This document shows positions 31,201-41,790 of a DNA stretch of 64,000 nt, piece by piece. Where the stretch lies: positions 119,211,287 through 119,275,286 of the forward strand of contig OX352763.1 of assembly GCA_947095585.1 (NCBI GenBank). The letters are read 5' to 3'. The DNA is from Nephrocerus scutellatus (taxonomy: Eukaryota; Arthropoda; Insecta; Diptera; Pipunculidae). Every line of letters starts with the position of its first letter. Positions within the stretch are counted from its first letter, which is position 1. A model generated the notes under the pieces. That model worked only from the letters and a program-made list of their open reading frames with translations. It was not told the origin of the DNA and ran no database searches. Position numbers and translations under genes: made by a program.

Positions 31201-32352
31201 CTCTGTTGCTTTGTGTTATTCTCTAAACACAGTTCACTCATACAGCATAGAAGGTTTGTTGTTGTTCTCTATAAACAGTATGCACAGACGTGTACAACAA
31301 AATTTAAGGCTACGCCCACAATTACGCTCTCATTTCACGAAGACTACATTGGAATTGTAAGCAAACAAATGATCTGTGTATACCTTTTATAGATTTTGGG
31401 CACCTGTTGCTTTGTGTTATTCTCTAAACACAGTTCACTCATACAGCATAGAAGGTTTGTTGTTGTTCTCTATAAACAGTATGCACAGACGTGTACAACA
31501 AAATTTAAGGCTACGCCCACAATTACGCTCTCATTTCACGAAGACTACATTGGAATTGCAAGCAAACAAATGATCTGTGTATACCTTCTTTAGATTTTGG
31601 GCACCTGATCCTTAGAAAGGCAAAGACGTCCATTTGCTGTGAAAAAGTCTTGCAATTATTTGTTTGTTGTTGTTTCTGACAACTCTGTTGCTTTGTGTCA
31701 TTCTCTAAAAACAGTACACCCATAGAGCAAAGAAGCTTTGTTGTTGTTCTCTATAAACAGTATGCACAGACGTGTACAACAAAATTTAAGGCTACGCCCA
31801 CAATTACGCTCTCATTTCACGAAGACTACATTGGAATTGCAAGCAAACAAATGATCTGTGTATACCTTCTTTAGATTTTGGGCACCTGATCCTTAGAAAG
31901 GCAAAGACGTCCATTTGCTGTGAAAAAGTCTTGCAATTATTTGTTTGTTGTTGTTTCTGACAACTCTGTTGCTTTGTGTTATTCTCTAAACACAGTACAC
32001 TCATAGAGCAAAGAAGCTTTGTTGTTGTTCTCTATAAACAGTATGCACAGACGTGTACAACAAAATTTAAGGCTACGCCCACAATACGCTCTCATAATAC
32101 GAAGACTACATTGGAATTGCAAGCAAACAAATGATCTGTGTATACCTTCTATAGATTTTGGGCACCTGATCCTTAGAAAGGCAAAGACGTCCATTTGCTG
32201 TGAAAAAGTCTTGCAATTATTTGTTTGTTGTTGTTTCTGACAACTCTGTTGCTTTGTGTCATTCTCTAAAAACAGTACACCCATAGAGCATAGAAGCTTT
32301 ATTGTTGTTCTCTATAAACAGTATGCACAGACGTGTACAACAAAATTTAAGA
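25208..32352. repeat. 281-bp satellite array, 26 monomers
   Basis: Tandem head-to-tail monomers starting at TGATCTGTGTATACC: 25208, 25483, 25764, 26045, 26319, 26600, 26875, 27156, then every 280-281 bp to 31370, 31570, 31851 and 32132. Most are 281 bp. A 275-bp form lacks AATACG-type bases. Monomer 23 (31370) has an internal deletion of about 82 bp and monomer 26 is cut at about 32352. Middle monomers are nearly identical; edge monomers carry variants (GTACACCCATAGAGCA at monomers 4, 6, 24 and 26). Each unit has a 71-codon plus and a 66-codon minus frame, but 281 is not divisible by three, so frames do not join. A satellite, not coding. Confidence 0.97.
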
Positions 32353-32354
32353 CC

Positions 32355-32745
32355 ACGTGCTGTGCCTTGCCTGGCTTCTACCAACAATACTTTCCGCTCA
32401 CAGCTTTCCAATGTTCTTCGATGGTTGTCGGCAGTGAGCTGTTGATTGCTTCCACTCCTTGCGATAAATGATCGCTTAATTGTTGGCGCACTGAGGGGAT
32501 TTTTAGCCGGTCGATGTTATACCTAGGCATTCGGATGATATTGCGGATTCTTTGAACTGATGCAGTACGTAACTGGACAGTAGCTATCATAAGGTGATGA
32601 GCCCGTACCATACCCATGTCGGCTCCTCGTCTGTTTTGGACATCTAAAAAATTTCGGCTGATCGCCACATGGTCGATTTGGTTGGATGATGAATGTCTGT
32701 CAGTTGACACCTACTTTGTGCCACAAGTGTCGCGTCTCGCGTGTG
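32355..32745 (-). mobile_element. LINE family C2 fragment (endonuclease end)
   Basis: Minus-strand frame with SSSNQIDHVAISRNFLDVQN (about 32700-32640), NRRGADMG and MPRYNIDRLKIPSVRQQLSD (about 32535-32475). Homologous to 22870-23110 but without the internal deletion of that copy. It abuts the right end of the satellite. Confidence 0.85.
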
Positions 32746-34374
32746 GCCAAATAGTAAAGGACTGTGTGGCGTGTGTCGATGTATACATATACAGTATGCA
32801 CCCGAAAAACTAAGTTTTTTAACATTTACTTGTTGAAGCTGTTAAGCTGGTTAAGCTTTGAAAACAATACCGCTGGCAAAACAGAGTAAAGAATAAATTA
32901 CGAGCTTTTCCAGCAAACACATTTTTAATCAACACAATCGAATAACTTGAGCAATTAATTGTAAGTATTTACATTGTTGCTGGAATTGTCAATAAAAGTT
33001 TCTCAAAACACAATTTCTTCGCACAATAATGAATTATTGCGTTCATCTTGATTGTGGTGAAATCTGAGCCAGCCACAGATGTCCATCTCTAAGCTGAAGA
33101 AACCAACCAACTTTTTTAGTTAATTTTCTTGGGAAATTCTTTCAGTCGCCGACTAAAACTTCAACTACATGAAACTGAAACTGAAACTATTTTCAGATTC
33201 ATTCAAATTCTGAAGAATTTCTACTCAACAAAATATCCACAGTAGTATCCACTTGAGAATTGCTCCGTTCATAGGCTTGGAGTGGATTTTATTTTATTTT
33301 TATCTTTGTCCAGTGTGCCAGATTTGACAAAGTTCTTCGATTTTGAAACGAAGGAAAACTAAAGAGTTTGCTTGGAGTGGACAAAGTTTTTGTAGCACAC
33401 GGCTAAGGGTTATTATAACTTTGTTACAATCTCTTGATATTATAGTTAACGGCCTTTTGAAGCGCAAAGTTGTTTACGGTTTTTTAATTTAGATATTTCC
33501 AAGTTACATACATACTTGAATTAAATTACTAAATAGCACGGCAGATGAGAATTTCGGCTAATTATCAAATATGTTTACTAGCTAGACTAGACTGAGAAAC
33601 AATACTCGGTAACAAATCCCAATATCAATTATTACATGCGATTAACAGAATCCTCATGGTTTCCAATTATCGGCATAGCAATCAAATACTGAAGCAATTA
33701 AACTCCATGATTCATGAAGTTGTTGTTTGACACACCGACTGAATAGCAAATGGTCAGAGGGAAGCTGACAACAGACCGCATTTGCCACAAGTTCAACGTA
33801 TAATCGGCGATGTCCTTTTCTGTGGTCGTCTTCTTGCATTGTTTGTGACCGAAGAGAAATCTAATTAAAGGAAATGCGTCCTTTGAATACAATCATGGTA
33901 ATGAGCGGACATCATAAACACTAATATGGAATCGTGCACTAATTATGTGAGCAGAAGTCAAAACCGCCTTTTATACGAATACACGGGCAGGGGCATACTA
34001 GGGAGTTTATATAAAAATTTAATATAAAGTCAATTGTCTTAGAACGAAAATACTTCAAAGAATTGAATAATTGTAGGCGGTTTTTTGAGCGTGCGTAAGT
34101 GAGGGAGTGTCTTGGGCAATTAGTATATTTTTTATTTGTACTCTGGTATTCAAAAGTAATTATTTCTAATTGTCGTATCGAAGTTACTACATACACTCTT
34201 AGTTCCATTAAAAACACAAGCAATTGCTTAAAAAAGCAATCCACCGTCACATGATTGCTAGTAAAGTACATTCGTGCTGACGAATTTTCCGCACAAAAGT
34301 CTTACTGCCGGTGCAAGCAGTTAACAGACAAAAGACTGTCATTTTGTCGGCCGATGACAAAGAAATTCCCCACA
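32746..34374. other. No gene recognised
   Basis: AT-rich DNA with no interpretable coding frame, repeat family or RNA gene. Confidence 0.5.
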
Positions 34375-35260
34375 TGAATATGAAAATGTGGTCATTCCAA
34401 CAAAGCTTGTCGATGACGCACATACCAAGAATTGTTAGTTCTTAAGTTTCCTCGATGTAAGAGTGTATTTACAGAAGATCGATAATGAAAATAAGAAAGA
34501 GTATCAGAGACAAAACACAGCCCTGAGGGACACCTGCATTTATGCAGTGAATATCAGACTTAAAACTGTCCAACACAACTTGGACTTAACGGCTTGAAAG
34601 ATAGCTTCTAATCCATTGAAGCAGGGTTGCAACGATTCCGTAAGCTCGCATTTTTGACAAAAGGCTTGATGCCAAACTCTGTTAAATGCCTTTGAACTAT
34701 CAAGTGCTAAAACTTTGCTTTCACCAAATTGATGCAAAGACTAGTTGCACTGTTCGGTGATAGATGCCATCAGATGTCCACGGAAACCATATTGACGGTC
34801 ATTGAGTAGTTCCCGTGATTCAAGATATTTCATAAGCTGAAGGTTAATCAGCTTTTTCCATGACCTTAGATAGAAGGGACGTTAGTGCTATTGGTCGCTA
34901 CGAAGAGAGGCATGACGGTTCGCCTTTTTTGGCATAGGCTGGACAAATGCAAATTTTCCAACTACTCGGAAAGAGTCCAGAAGAATAGGATAAGTATAGA
35001 AAAGCTTACGCAATGGTAATGCCGACGATGAAGAACACCTCTTCAGAAGCTATGGGGGAATACCGTCTGATCCAGCGGATTTGTACATGCTCACTTAAAA
35101 CTCTAGCAACTTCACGAGTACGAATGTAAATCTCTCCATAGAGTGTCCGAAACTCGAAGGAAGCAACGCACAATCGGAAAGCGTAGAGCTAGCTGCAAAA
35201 TGTCCTTAGAGCTGACAGCTGCAATGTCGTTATGAATGATCGTTAGAATTGACGACGAGG
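34375..35260 (-). mobile_element. LINE family A, RT fragment
   Basis: Minus strand, right to left: a SLRKLFY-like segment near 35000, DRQYGF (about 34800), then SKVLALDSSKAFNRVWHQAF (about 34720-34665), INAGVPQGCVLS-like (about 34545-34510), and CWNDHIFIF near 34385-34400. The pattern matches the element at 1-1290 and 48660-49200. Stops and frameshifts throughout. Confidence 0.8.
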
Positions 35261-35594
35261 CAGTTTTTTTAATTCTTTTTCACGACGAAAGTGACTGTTT
35301 CGTACGCTATAAACTAGCCTCGAAAGTAGCCCATAACAACACTAGTTATGTTATGATATAAACGTCTTTTGTTATTTACTACAATCCCAGCGAACACATT
35401 ACGCATGAGCATGAATTCTCTTTTGTTTGTCGTTTGTGATTTCTGCTTCTCTCTCGATTTAGCAGAAAAACCGGTTTGGACGCGTGAAAAATAGCGTACA
35501 CGACTCGCAGAAAAGTGCTCATCGTGCTCGTTAGAGCAAGCTTCGACCTCGCACGATAAACTCCACTTTCCTGTTCCTGTCGTTCTGTAATATA
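35261..35594. other. No gene recognised; possible LTR-like flank
   Basis: Sits beyond the 3' side of the BEL/Pao remnant on the minus strand. I cannot identify LTR boundaries, so this is left unassigned. Confidence 0.3.
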
Positions 35595-35599
35595 CTATT

Positions 35600-35924
35600 T
35601 ACGAATGACCAAAAACTTTTTGGACATTGAAGTATTTTTTGGTGCAATCTTTGATAATAGACGAATTTTTACATTGCAATGGCACACTTGTGTTTTTTTG
35701 GACCTTTCTGATTGAATTGCGGGAGAATTTGCTGCTGCTGCTGTATAGCCCCAAGTGCTGGTCCACCATTTCCTCCTTGAACACCACGACCACCTCTGCC
35801 CATGGTCCATAATTATTGTATCTCGCATTACTACCCATCAGTTGACTTTGGTGTGAGGCCTGTATTGGCGACCTTGGAAAATTCATACCGCCCATAGCTT
35901 TCTTGTGCTGATGCTGTTCAGTCA
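35600..35924 (-). pseudogene. Gly/Gln-rich coding-like fragment, origin unknown
   Basis: A minus-strand frame of 108 codons starts MTEQHQHKKAMGGMNFPRSP at 35925. Part-way, near 35805, the coding-like signal moves by one base to MGRGGRGVQGGNGGPALGAI and QQQQQILPQFNQKGPKK, which looks like a cellular low-complexity (RGG/Q-rich) protein with a 1-base lesion. It directly follows BEL/Pao sequence. I do not recognise the protein. A processed pseudogene or captured exon are possibilities. Confidence 0.4.
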
Positions 35925-36446
35925 TATTTTTGAAGGTTTTCGCCTGGGAATCTTTAATTGGTCATCTCCACTGCAAATGTTGACACATGAGCTGATTATG
36001 TTTGCTTGCGTCAGCTTCCGTGGGTTTGTGGTCATGACTGGGCCTGATAGTATCCACCCGAACATTGTGTTCTGCGCCATTGGAGTATTCACAGGCCCCA
36101 TGCTGCAGGAATTGTGGCAACATGTCTGATCCAATTAGCAAGTCAATTTCCAGGGGTCCGCCAGCTTCAAACTTTGGATGTGTGGCCAATCGTTATGTGT
36201 ACCTACATTGTTGTGTTGGCACTTTTGATGTAATAGCAGGCATGACTAGAGCCTTTACCTTTAAGTTGACTTTTTCATCGAAAATTGATTGGATGTTAAA
36301 GTTACATACATCGATAATAGGTGTAGCATGCCCATTTATTCCACTAACCCTTGAGTGGTAATTGATCATCGGCACCCGTATTTGTCGAGCTAGTTTTTCC
36401 GTCACGACGAATGATTGAGACCCTTGGTCAAAGGTTCGTGTCGATT
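35925..36446 (-). mobile_element. BEL/Pao retrotransposon, protease region
   Basis: Minus strand: STRTFDQGSQSFVVTEKLAR (about 36435-36378), where BEL/Pao protease has a D.GS. active-site segment. VSGINGHATPI and KVKALVMPAITSKVPTQ follow, then PLEIDLLIGSDMLPQF (about 36150-36105) and, in another frame, PVNTPMAQNTMFGWILSGPV (about 36090-36030), the hallmark stretch between Pao protease and RT. A frameshift separates the two. Upstream gag and downstream RT are missing. Its right edge meets the mariner at 36447. Confidence 0.85.
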
Positions 36447-36965
36447 GGTGCCGCCAAATGCTTGAAAAATTCGTTGAAGGTACTTCCAAAAAAGTATACA
36501 AGATCGTGACAGGTGGCGAGCCATGGATATTTGCGTATGAGCCGGAAAGAAAAGGGCAATCGACTGTTTGGGTCTTCCAATTCGAAGAAAACCCAACAAA
36601 AATTGTGCGAGCTCGGAGCGTTGGGAAGCAAATGGGCGTGTTTCTTCACGAAAACCGGTCATGTGGCTACTGTGGCTCTTGAAAATCAAAAGACAGTCAA
36701 TTCAGCTTTGTTTGCCTGAGGTTTTCAACAAATTAAGAGACGGCGAATCATTTTGCATCACGATAATGCGAGCTCACACACATCACATCAAACAAGCGAG
36801 TATTTGAGCACTCAAACGATCGAATTGACGTGTCATCCGCCTTACAGACCCGACTTGACATCCAATGACTTCTTACTGTTCTCAACGATCAAAGATAAGA
36901 TGCGTGAACGTGGCTTGAGCGTATGCAAAAGTATATAGATCTTGAAGGCAATAAATAAATTTTTG
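36447..36965 (+). mobile_element. Mariner (DD34D) transposase, 5'-truncated pseudogene
   Basis: RQMLEKFVEGTSKKVYKIVT with the first catalytic Asp region (GGEPWIFAYEPE; family usually GDESWIY, so the Asp is lost here), TVWVFQFEENPTKIVRARS, then in shifted frames TGHVATVALENQKTVNS and HHDNASSHTSHQTSEYLSTQ, HPPYRPDLTSNDFLLF. There are 34 residues between the HDN Asp and the NDF Asp, giving DD34D. Two frameshifts plus the missing first acid make it inactive. Ends near 36940 with AATAAATAAA after it. Confidence 0.9.
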
Positions 36966-38734
36966 ATGAAAAATTTTACTATACGCTTTTACGGCACCCC
37001 TCGTAAAGCATCGGTTTGATATCTAAGCCTTAAAATACAGGGCGTTCTTCCACTTAAACGATTAAAATTTCGTATTATATGGTTTTGTTCATTCAAAGTG
37101 TTATGTTATGAGGAAAGAGCAATAGCCGCTTAATATACATACAAATAACATTCCGGAAGTGTGCAGCTTCCGTCAATCGTCAGATATATGCGAAGCCGAA
37201 ACTATGTTTGCAAATTTATTAACTTATTTACATTGAGGCGCTAATGGGAATTAACACCTCATTGCAAAGTGCACAACAGTTAACTAACGCGAATGTTTGC
37301 GGGAAGTATGCGTATCTGAATGTTGATATTTGCCGATACACACAAATTAACAACTGATGTTTAATTTAATTTACACTAATTGCTTTATTGTGTGAATTTG
37401 AATTTAAATTATAAATCACGTAGTGTTTTTATTTTTTATTATGTAACGTAGCAGAAAGTATTGTCAACGTTACACTAAGTATATGAAAGTTTCTATTGTT
37501 ATGTATTATGTATGTAAATGAGGATATGTATAGTGCGTTGTAGTTAACAGAACAAATCTTTGCAGTAATAGCAAGAAGACAACTTCAACCACAAACCAGA
37601 AAAACGAAAGACGCATTCATTTGTCCATCAATAGTCAGATTAATTATTGCAACGTTTGGAAACCTTATGAACAGTGTACCAGATAGCTAGAAAGGAAGTT
37701 GCTTGTAATGTATGTCTGGCACAAATTAGTTGCTTTTACTGTTAACCGGTACGGAAAATATCCGAAATGAATATAATTTCAATTTTTCATTGGCAATTGG
37801 GGCTTATAATAACGTAATTGATTTCAGATGCTTCAAGCTTTGTGATGAGACTCTGCTCTGTTTCATGATTATTTCTTTTGCCAGAAATACGGGAAATGAC
37901 AAAATGGAACTCATTTGTTCGACCCTTGTTCGTTCGGTTGGGTTTTGTGTATATACCTACCTATATTCAGTGCATAGCGTACGTAAAATAATTTTCTTAA
38001 AATAATAATTCATTTCGGACAGAACAATACCCTATGTGATCTTTACAACTGTCCAGCCCCCCGACCGACAACCGTACCACGGAGGTACTACAAAAGGACA
38101 CGGCGAACAGGACATGCTGTTCCCATTTGCCATAAATAAGACTTTTGCTGTCAGCAGCAAAAAGGCCAATGCTGCTGGCGCTTGGCACTATGATAGGTAA
38201 ATCGACGTTGGTCTGAGCCCAGAGAAAGCACAAAGGAGGAAAACTCTGCGAAATATTTACGACAATAATTATGGATACTCGAATATATATATTATTTTCG
38301 GTGACTGCTACGGTGTGAATATACGGGACAGGCGACAAGAGGAGAGTGCGTTTTATTGGGATTTATGCCGCAAGTACCTACTCGTACAATATGTTTAGCG
38401 GATCAACAAAATATGAAGAGCATTTTGCTTCACCTCCCTCACTATACTTTTCTGGAACAACAATAAAAAACGTCACTCACCCCAAAAGCACCACTAAGCG
38501 GCGGACGTCAATGTAAAATGAATGAACAAACATGGTAAGTTTGGGCGGTCTTGACAATTCCAATGTATGTCTTCCAGGATCTCCAAATTAACAAAATTTA
38601 CAATTCCGAATAAGCATCTGGAAGAAAGTAAAATTTTACGAATAAGTTTTTAGTCAAAGAGCAGGACGGTAACTAGCTACTTTTTTTTACAACAAATAGA
38701 AGACAAAATTCAACTTACGTTGATTGGACTGAAG
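36966..38734. other. No gene recognised
   Basis: AT-rich sequence with chance frames (91 codons at 37730, 113 codons minus at 38338) that show no domain or composition signal. Confidence 0.5.
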
Positions 38735-39365
38735 AGTACAAGTCTTCACTTCAACTGATTGAGCGACTCTTCACTTAAATTGAGCTACTGAAGTGAAGGG
38801 ACTATTCGATTGATATTCTTCACTTCAGATAAATGTCAATGTTACTCAACAGAAGTAACTACACGAGCAAAACTTCAGTTGCCCAATTTCGCCCAATTTT
38901 TAACTAAAGTGAAGAAATGTCAATCGGAGAGTCCAACTCTTCACTTCAGTTAATTGAGCGACTCTTCAATTAAATTGAGCTACTGAAGTGAAGTGACTAT
39001 TCGATTGATATTCTTCACTTCAGATAAATGTCAATGTTACTCAACAGAAGTAACTACACGAGCAAAACTTCAGTTGCCCAATTTCGCCCAATTTTTAACT
39101 AAAGTGAAGAAATGTCAATCGGAGAGTACAACTCTTCACTTCAGTTAATCGAGCGACTCTTCACTTAAATTGTGCTACTGAAGTGAAGGGACTATTCGAT
39201 TGGTATTCTTCATTTCAGATAAATGTCAATGTTACTCATCTGAAGTAACTACACGAGCAGAACAACTCTTCACTTACTTCAGTTGCCCAATTTCGCCCAA
39301 TTTTTAACTAAAGTGAAGAGTTGTCAATCGAACAGTCTCTTCACTTATGTTACTTCAGATAAAGC
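38735..39365. repeat. 195-bp tandem repeat, hairpin-rich
   Basis: About three units. GAGCGACTCTTCA recurs at 38761, 38956 and 39151, exactly 195 bp apart. Each unit is full of CTTCACTTCA and its complement TGAAGTGAAG, so long foldback pairs exist both within and between units. Confidence 0.9.
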
Positions 39366-39765
39366 TATTAATTTAGTCTAATCGAACGCGGCTATAATCA
39401 GTACGGTATAATCAGTACGGCATGTAGTACCTTATTCATGTTTTTCTGAAATTTATATTTCGGTAGCTGTTCAGGAGCGCTTCGCTACCCGCAGAGGGAG
39501 AGATCGCAATTCCGCTCAACTGCGTATGTGGTCCATTGATTGGTCCATAGCGTTCCAAAATACAAGTTGAAGGAGGATATACAAATTCTGGACAATTTAT
39601 AAAAACAAGATTTGAAGAAGAAAAAAATGAAAAATATGAAAAAAAAGCAGGGAGTCCACTGGCCAAAATGTCCAACCCCAAAATATTGCGGTTATTGATT
39701 TCGTTAAATGCCAAGCAAGTGTGCAAAAATGCAGAACGCTACTAAGATAGTAAAGTGAGCTTCTG
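39366..39765. other. No gene recognised
   Basis: A tandem duplication of about 14 bp (ATAATCAGTACGGT at about 39394 and 39408) and A-rich tract near 39600-39650; otherwise nothing identified. Confidence 0.4.
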
Positions 39766-39900
39766 GAAGAATGGCGTAGACCAGGACGCCCAGAGTTTAT
39801 GGATGCAAAACTAGATAGCATCGGCTCGAAATCGGGACCGATGGAGAGATTTTTTGCGGAAGGCTAGGAACGGACACCGGTTTAGATATGATGATGACAC
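39766..39900 (+). mobile_element. LINE family D 3' end fragment
   Basis: GAATGGCGTAGACCAGGACG and CCAGAGTTTATGGATGCAAA parallel 63186-63236, and the fragment ends ACCGGTTTAGATATGATGATG. Read as protein it gives the tail of a LINE ORF (WRRPGRPEFMDAKL). Only the last about 130 bp are present. Confidence 0.7.
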
Positions 39901-39934
39901 TCGTCACACGCGCCTTACGCGATACGCGCCACAA

Positions 39935-40005
39935 GCGTTTAATTGTTTTAAAACTAGTCTCATTAAATTCAGACTGGTAGAAACCGAAATATACGAGTTC
40001 GAAGT
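39935..40005 (+). repeat. Dispersed repeat R1x fragment
   Basis: TTTTAAAACTAGTCTCATTA, AATTCAGACTGGTAGAAACC; same family as 3471-3665. Confidence 0.7.
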
Positions 40006-40029
40006 ATCGTATCGAAGCCATATTCCCAC

Positions 40030-40770
40030 CATATCTTCGTTTGATGCTCCGATAAGTTTATCTCATTTTTTAACCCCGGTAGGTGGCTCTGGAGTCGAGA
40101 TATCATCACGCCTTAAAGACGTCATCATGCCTAAACCACTGGACTTATCACACTGTATGTTCTCCGATATAATCATCATATTTGGCTCTACAACCGGTCC
40201 GGTCCTGGCATCCCGCATAAAGTCGAGCCGATGTCATCCAGTGCTCCGATAATTTTATCTTTTTTTTACCCGGTAGGTGGCGCTGGAGTGGAGATATTTA
40301 CGAAAACGTGGATTAGCGTTTGGTCTGATAGTGCATATTTTGGTTATCGCATCACACCTAAGCCACCAGACATATTAAAGCCATATTCTCGCCGTACGTT
40401 CGATTGGATTGGTGAAATCTTTATAAATTTTTTTTTTGCTTGGTAGGGGGCGCTGGAGTCGAAATATTCTTGAAAATGTCATTCTGCATATATATCTAAC
40501 CTCATCACGCCTAAACCGCTGGAAGTATCGAAGCCATGTTCACGCCAAAAGTTCGTTTGGTGCTCCGATAGGTTTATGTTTATTTAAGACCCGGTAGGTG
40601 GCGCTGGAATCGATAGGTCATACGGCATAACATATGTTTGCTTCATGCTCATACTGGTTCGCCTTTTTGTGCACTTGATAGATGGCGCTGGAGTTGAGAT
40701 ATTGTTGAATATGTATGTAAGAGCATTACACCTAAACCACTAGACATATTGTTTATGTATATAAGATAGT
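40030..40770. repeat. Degenerate tandem repeat with five AGGTGGCGCT-type motifs
   Basis: Units share GCTCCGATA.GTTTAT, a T-rich stretch, GGTAGGTGGCGCTGGAGT.G and CATCACGCCTAAACCACTGG. The motif starts at about 40079, 40273, 40443, 40593 and 40676, spacings about 194, 170, 150 and 83. Single related copies lie at 60632-60675 (inverted) and 61370-61395. The core AGGTGGCGC resembles the published Drosophila CTCF motif; that is only a sequence resemblance. Confidence 0.8.
40166..40206 (-). mobile_element. LINE 3' terminus (inverted)
   Basis: ATCATCATATTTGGCTCTAC then CCGGTCCGGTCCTGG: the reverse of the terminal pattern seen at 24550-24612. Confidence 0.6.
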
Positions 40771-40782
40771 AAAGCGAGTTCC

Positions 40783-40860
40783 TCTCAGCTCGCCATATGG
40801 ATAGTTGTAATTCAGTCTAAAGACTGAATTATCTTAAAAGCCTAATAGTAACGATTTCAT
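40783..40860 (+). repeat. Dispersed hairpin repeat, second copy
   Basis: Matches 3373-3445 (CTCAGCTCGCCATATGGATA) with a perfect 9-bp stem ATTCAGTCT-AA-AGACTGAAT, followed by AAAAGCCTAATAGTA, which also occurs in decayed form at 41198-41213. Confidence 0.75.
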
Positions 40861-41039
40861 TTACAAAATTCTTAACAATTTTTTTTTGGGGAATTTTTTT
40901 TCTGTAAAAAAATTTTATTGCGAAATTTTTTATTTCTTTCTTTTTTTAAAAAATTTTCTTTAATTTAAAAAAAAAAGACTTTTTTTGTTTAAAATTTTTA
41001 AATTTTTTTTTTTAAATTTTATTATTGGGCGTGCAACGT

Positions 41040-41400
41040 TTCACATGCATCACTCGCGTTACAAATGTTTTAAAACTAGTCCCATTAAATTCTGACTGGT
41101 AGATATACGAGTTCCTACCAATTCCACTACAATAGACAGACGAGCTAATGTATTCTGCTATGCGAGTGTAGTTGTAGTCTAAATACTAATTTATCTTAGA
41201 AGCCTAATAGTATGCAACGTAAGAAGTAGGTCTTTCATTCATAAGCGATAGGTCATTCAGTCATAAGCGATTTCTGAAATAGACTGAAAAAACCAGTCCC
41301 AGTCCCATCAAATTTTGTCTGGTAGAAGCCGAGGTATACGACACGACAAACAAACGTACAAATGTACACACGTTCGCTCGCAATAAATAAAAAATAAATG
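41040..41400 (+). repeat. Two fragments of dispersed repeat R1x plus hairpin relic
   Basis: 41055-41115 and 41285-41395 both carry CCCATTAAATTCTGACTGGT-type sequence; the second continues to CGTTCGCTCGCAATAAATAA. 41160-41225 is a decayed hairpin-family copy. The block looks like a repeated local insertion of the same family. Confidence 0.65.
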
Positions 41401-41419
41401 TTTTTCGTTTGTAAACGCA

Positions 41420-41790
41420 TCACTTGAAAACGGCTGGACCGATTTGGCACCTTTTTTTTGTAAATGTTCCTAATAGTTCGAGTAAGGTTTTTATGAAAAG
41501 CAAAATTGATAAAGTTGGTCGAAAAATTGGAAAATTCTGGAAAAACAGATTTTTTTTCCTGGAATTTTTGTATGAACTCGCGACTATAACTCACGATTCG
41601 AACGATGGATTTACGTAATTCTTTTTTTAGCTGGTTTATTAGTTATTTTATTTTACACAAACAGTGTTGTGAAGTAATTTTTGTTGTTGATTTCTTGATT
41701 ATAGGCTATAGGAAATGTAAAATGTTAATATCAGGCGGCGGTTCATGTGTGCGGTGAAGGTGAAGCGCCCGGGAACAGCTACCATAGATA
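41420..41790 (+). repeat. Insect dispersed element fragment (Helitron-like candidate)
   Basis: Contains AAAACGGCTGGACCGATTTG near 41426 and ends CGCCCGGGAACAGCTA at about 41767-41782. The second matches the end of the element at 60162-61640 (GCCCGGGAACATCTAGTA). Assignment to Helitron-like elements is a guess from the CT[A/G][A/G]-type end; no Rep/helicase is present. Confidence 0.4.

Noticed and set aside
25208..32352. CRISPR-like array or multigene family
   Set aside because: There are no short direct repeats separated by unique spacers; whole 281-bp monomers repeat. Frames do not join from unit to unit.
36402..36689. 95-codon minus-strand frame
   Set aside because: Shadow of the plus-strand mariner transposase remnant.
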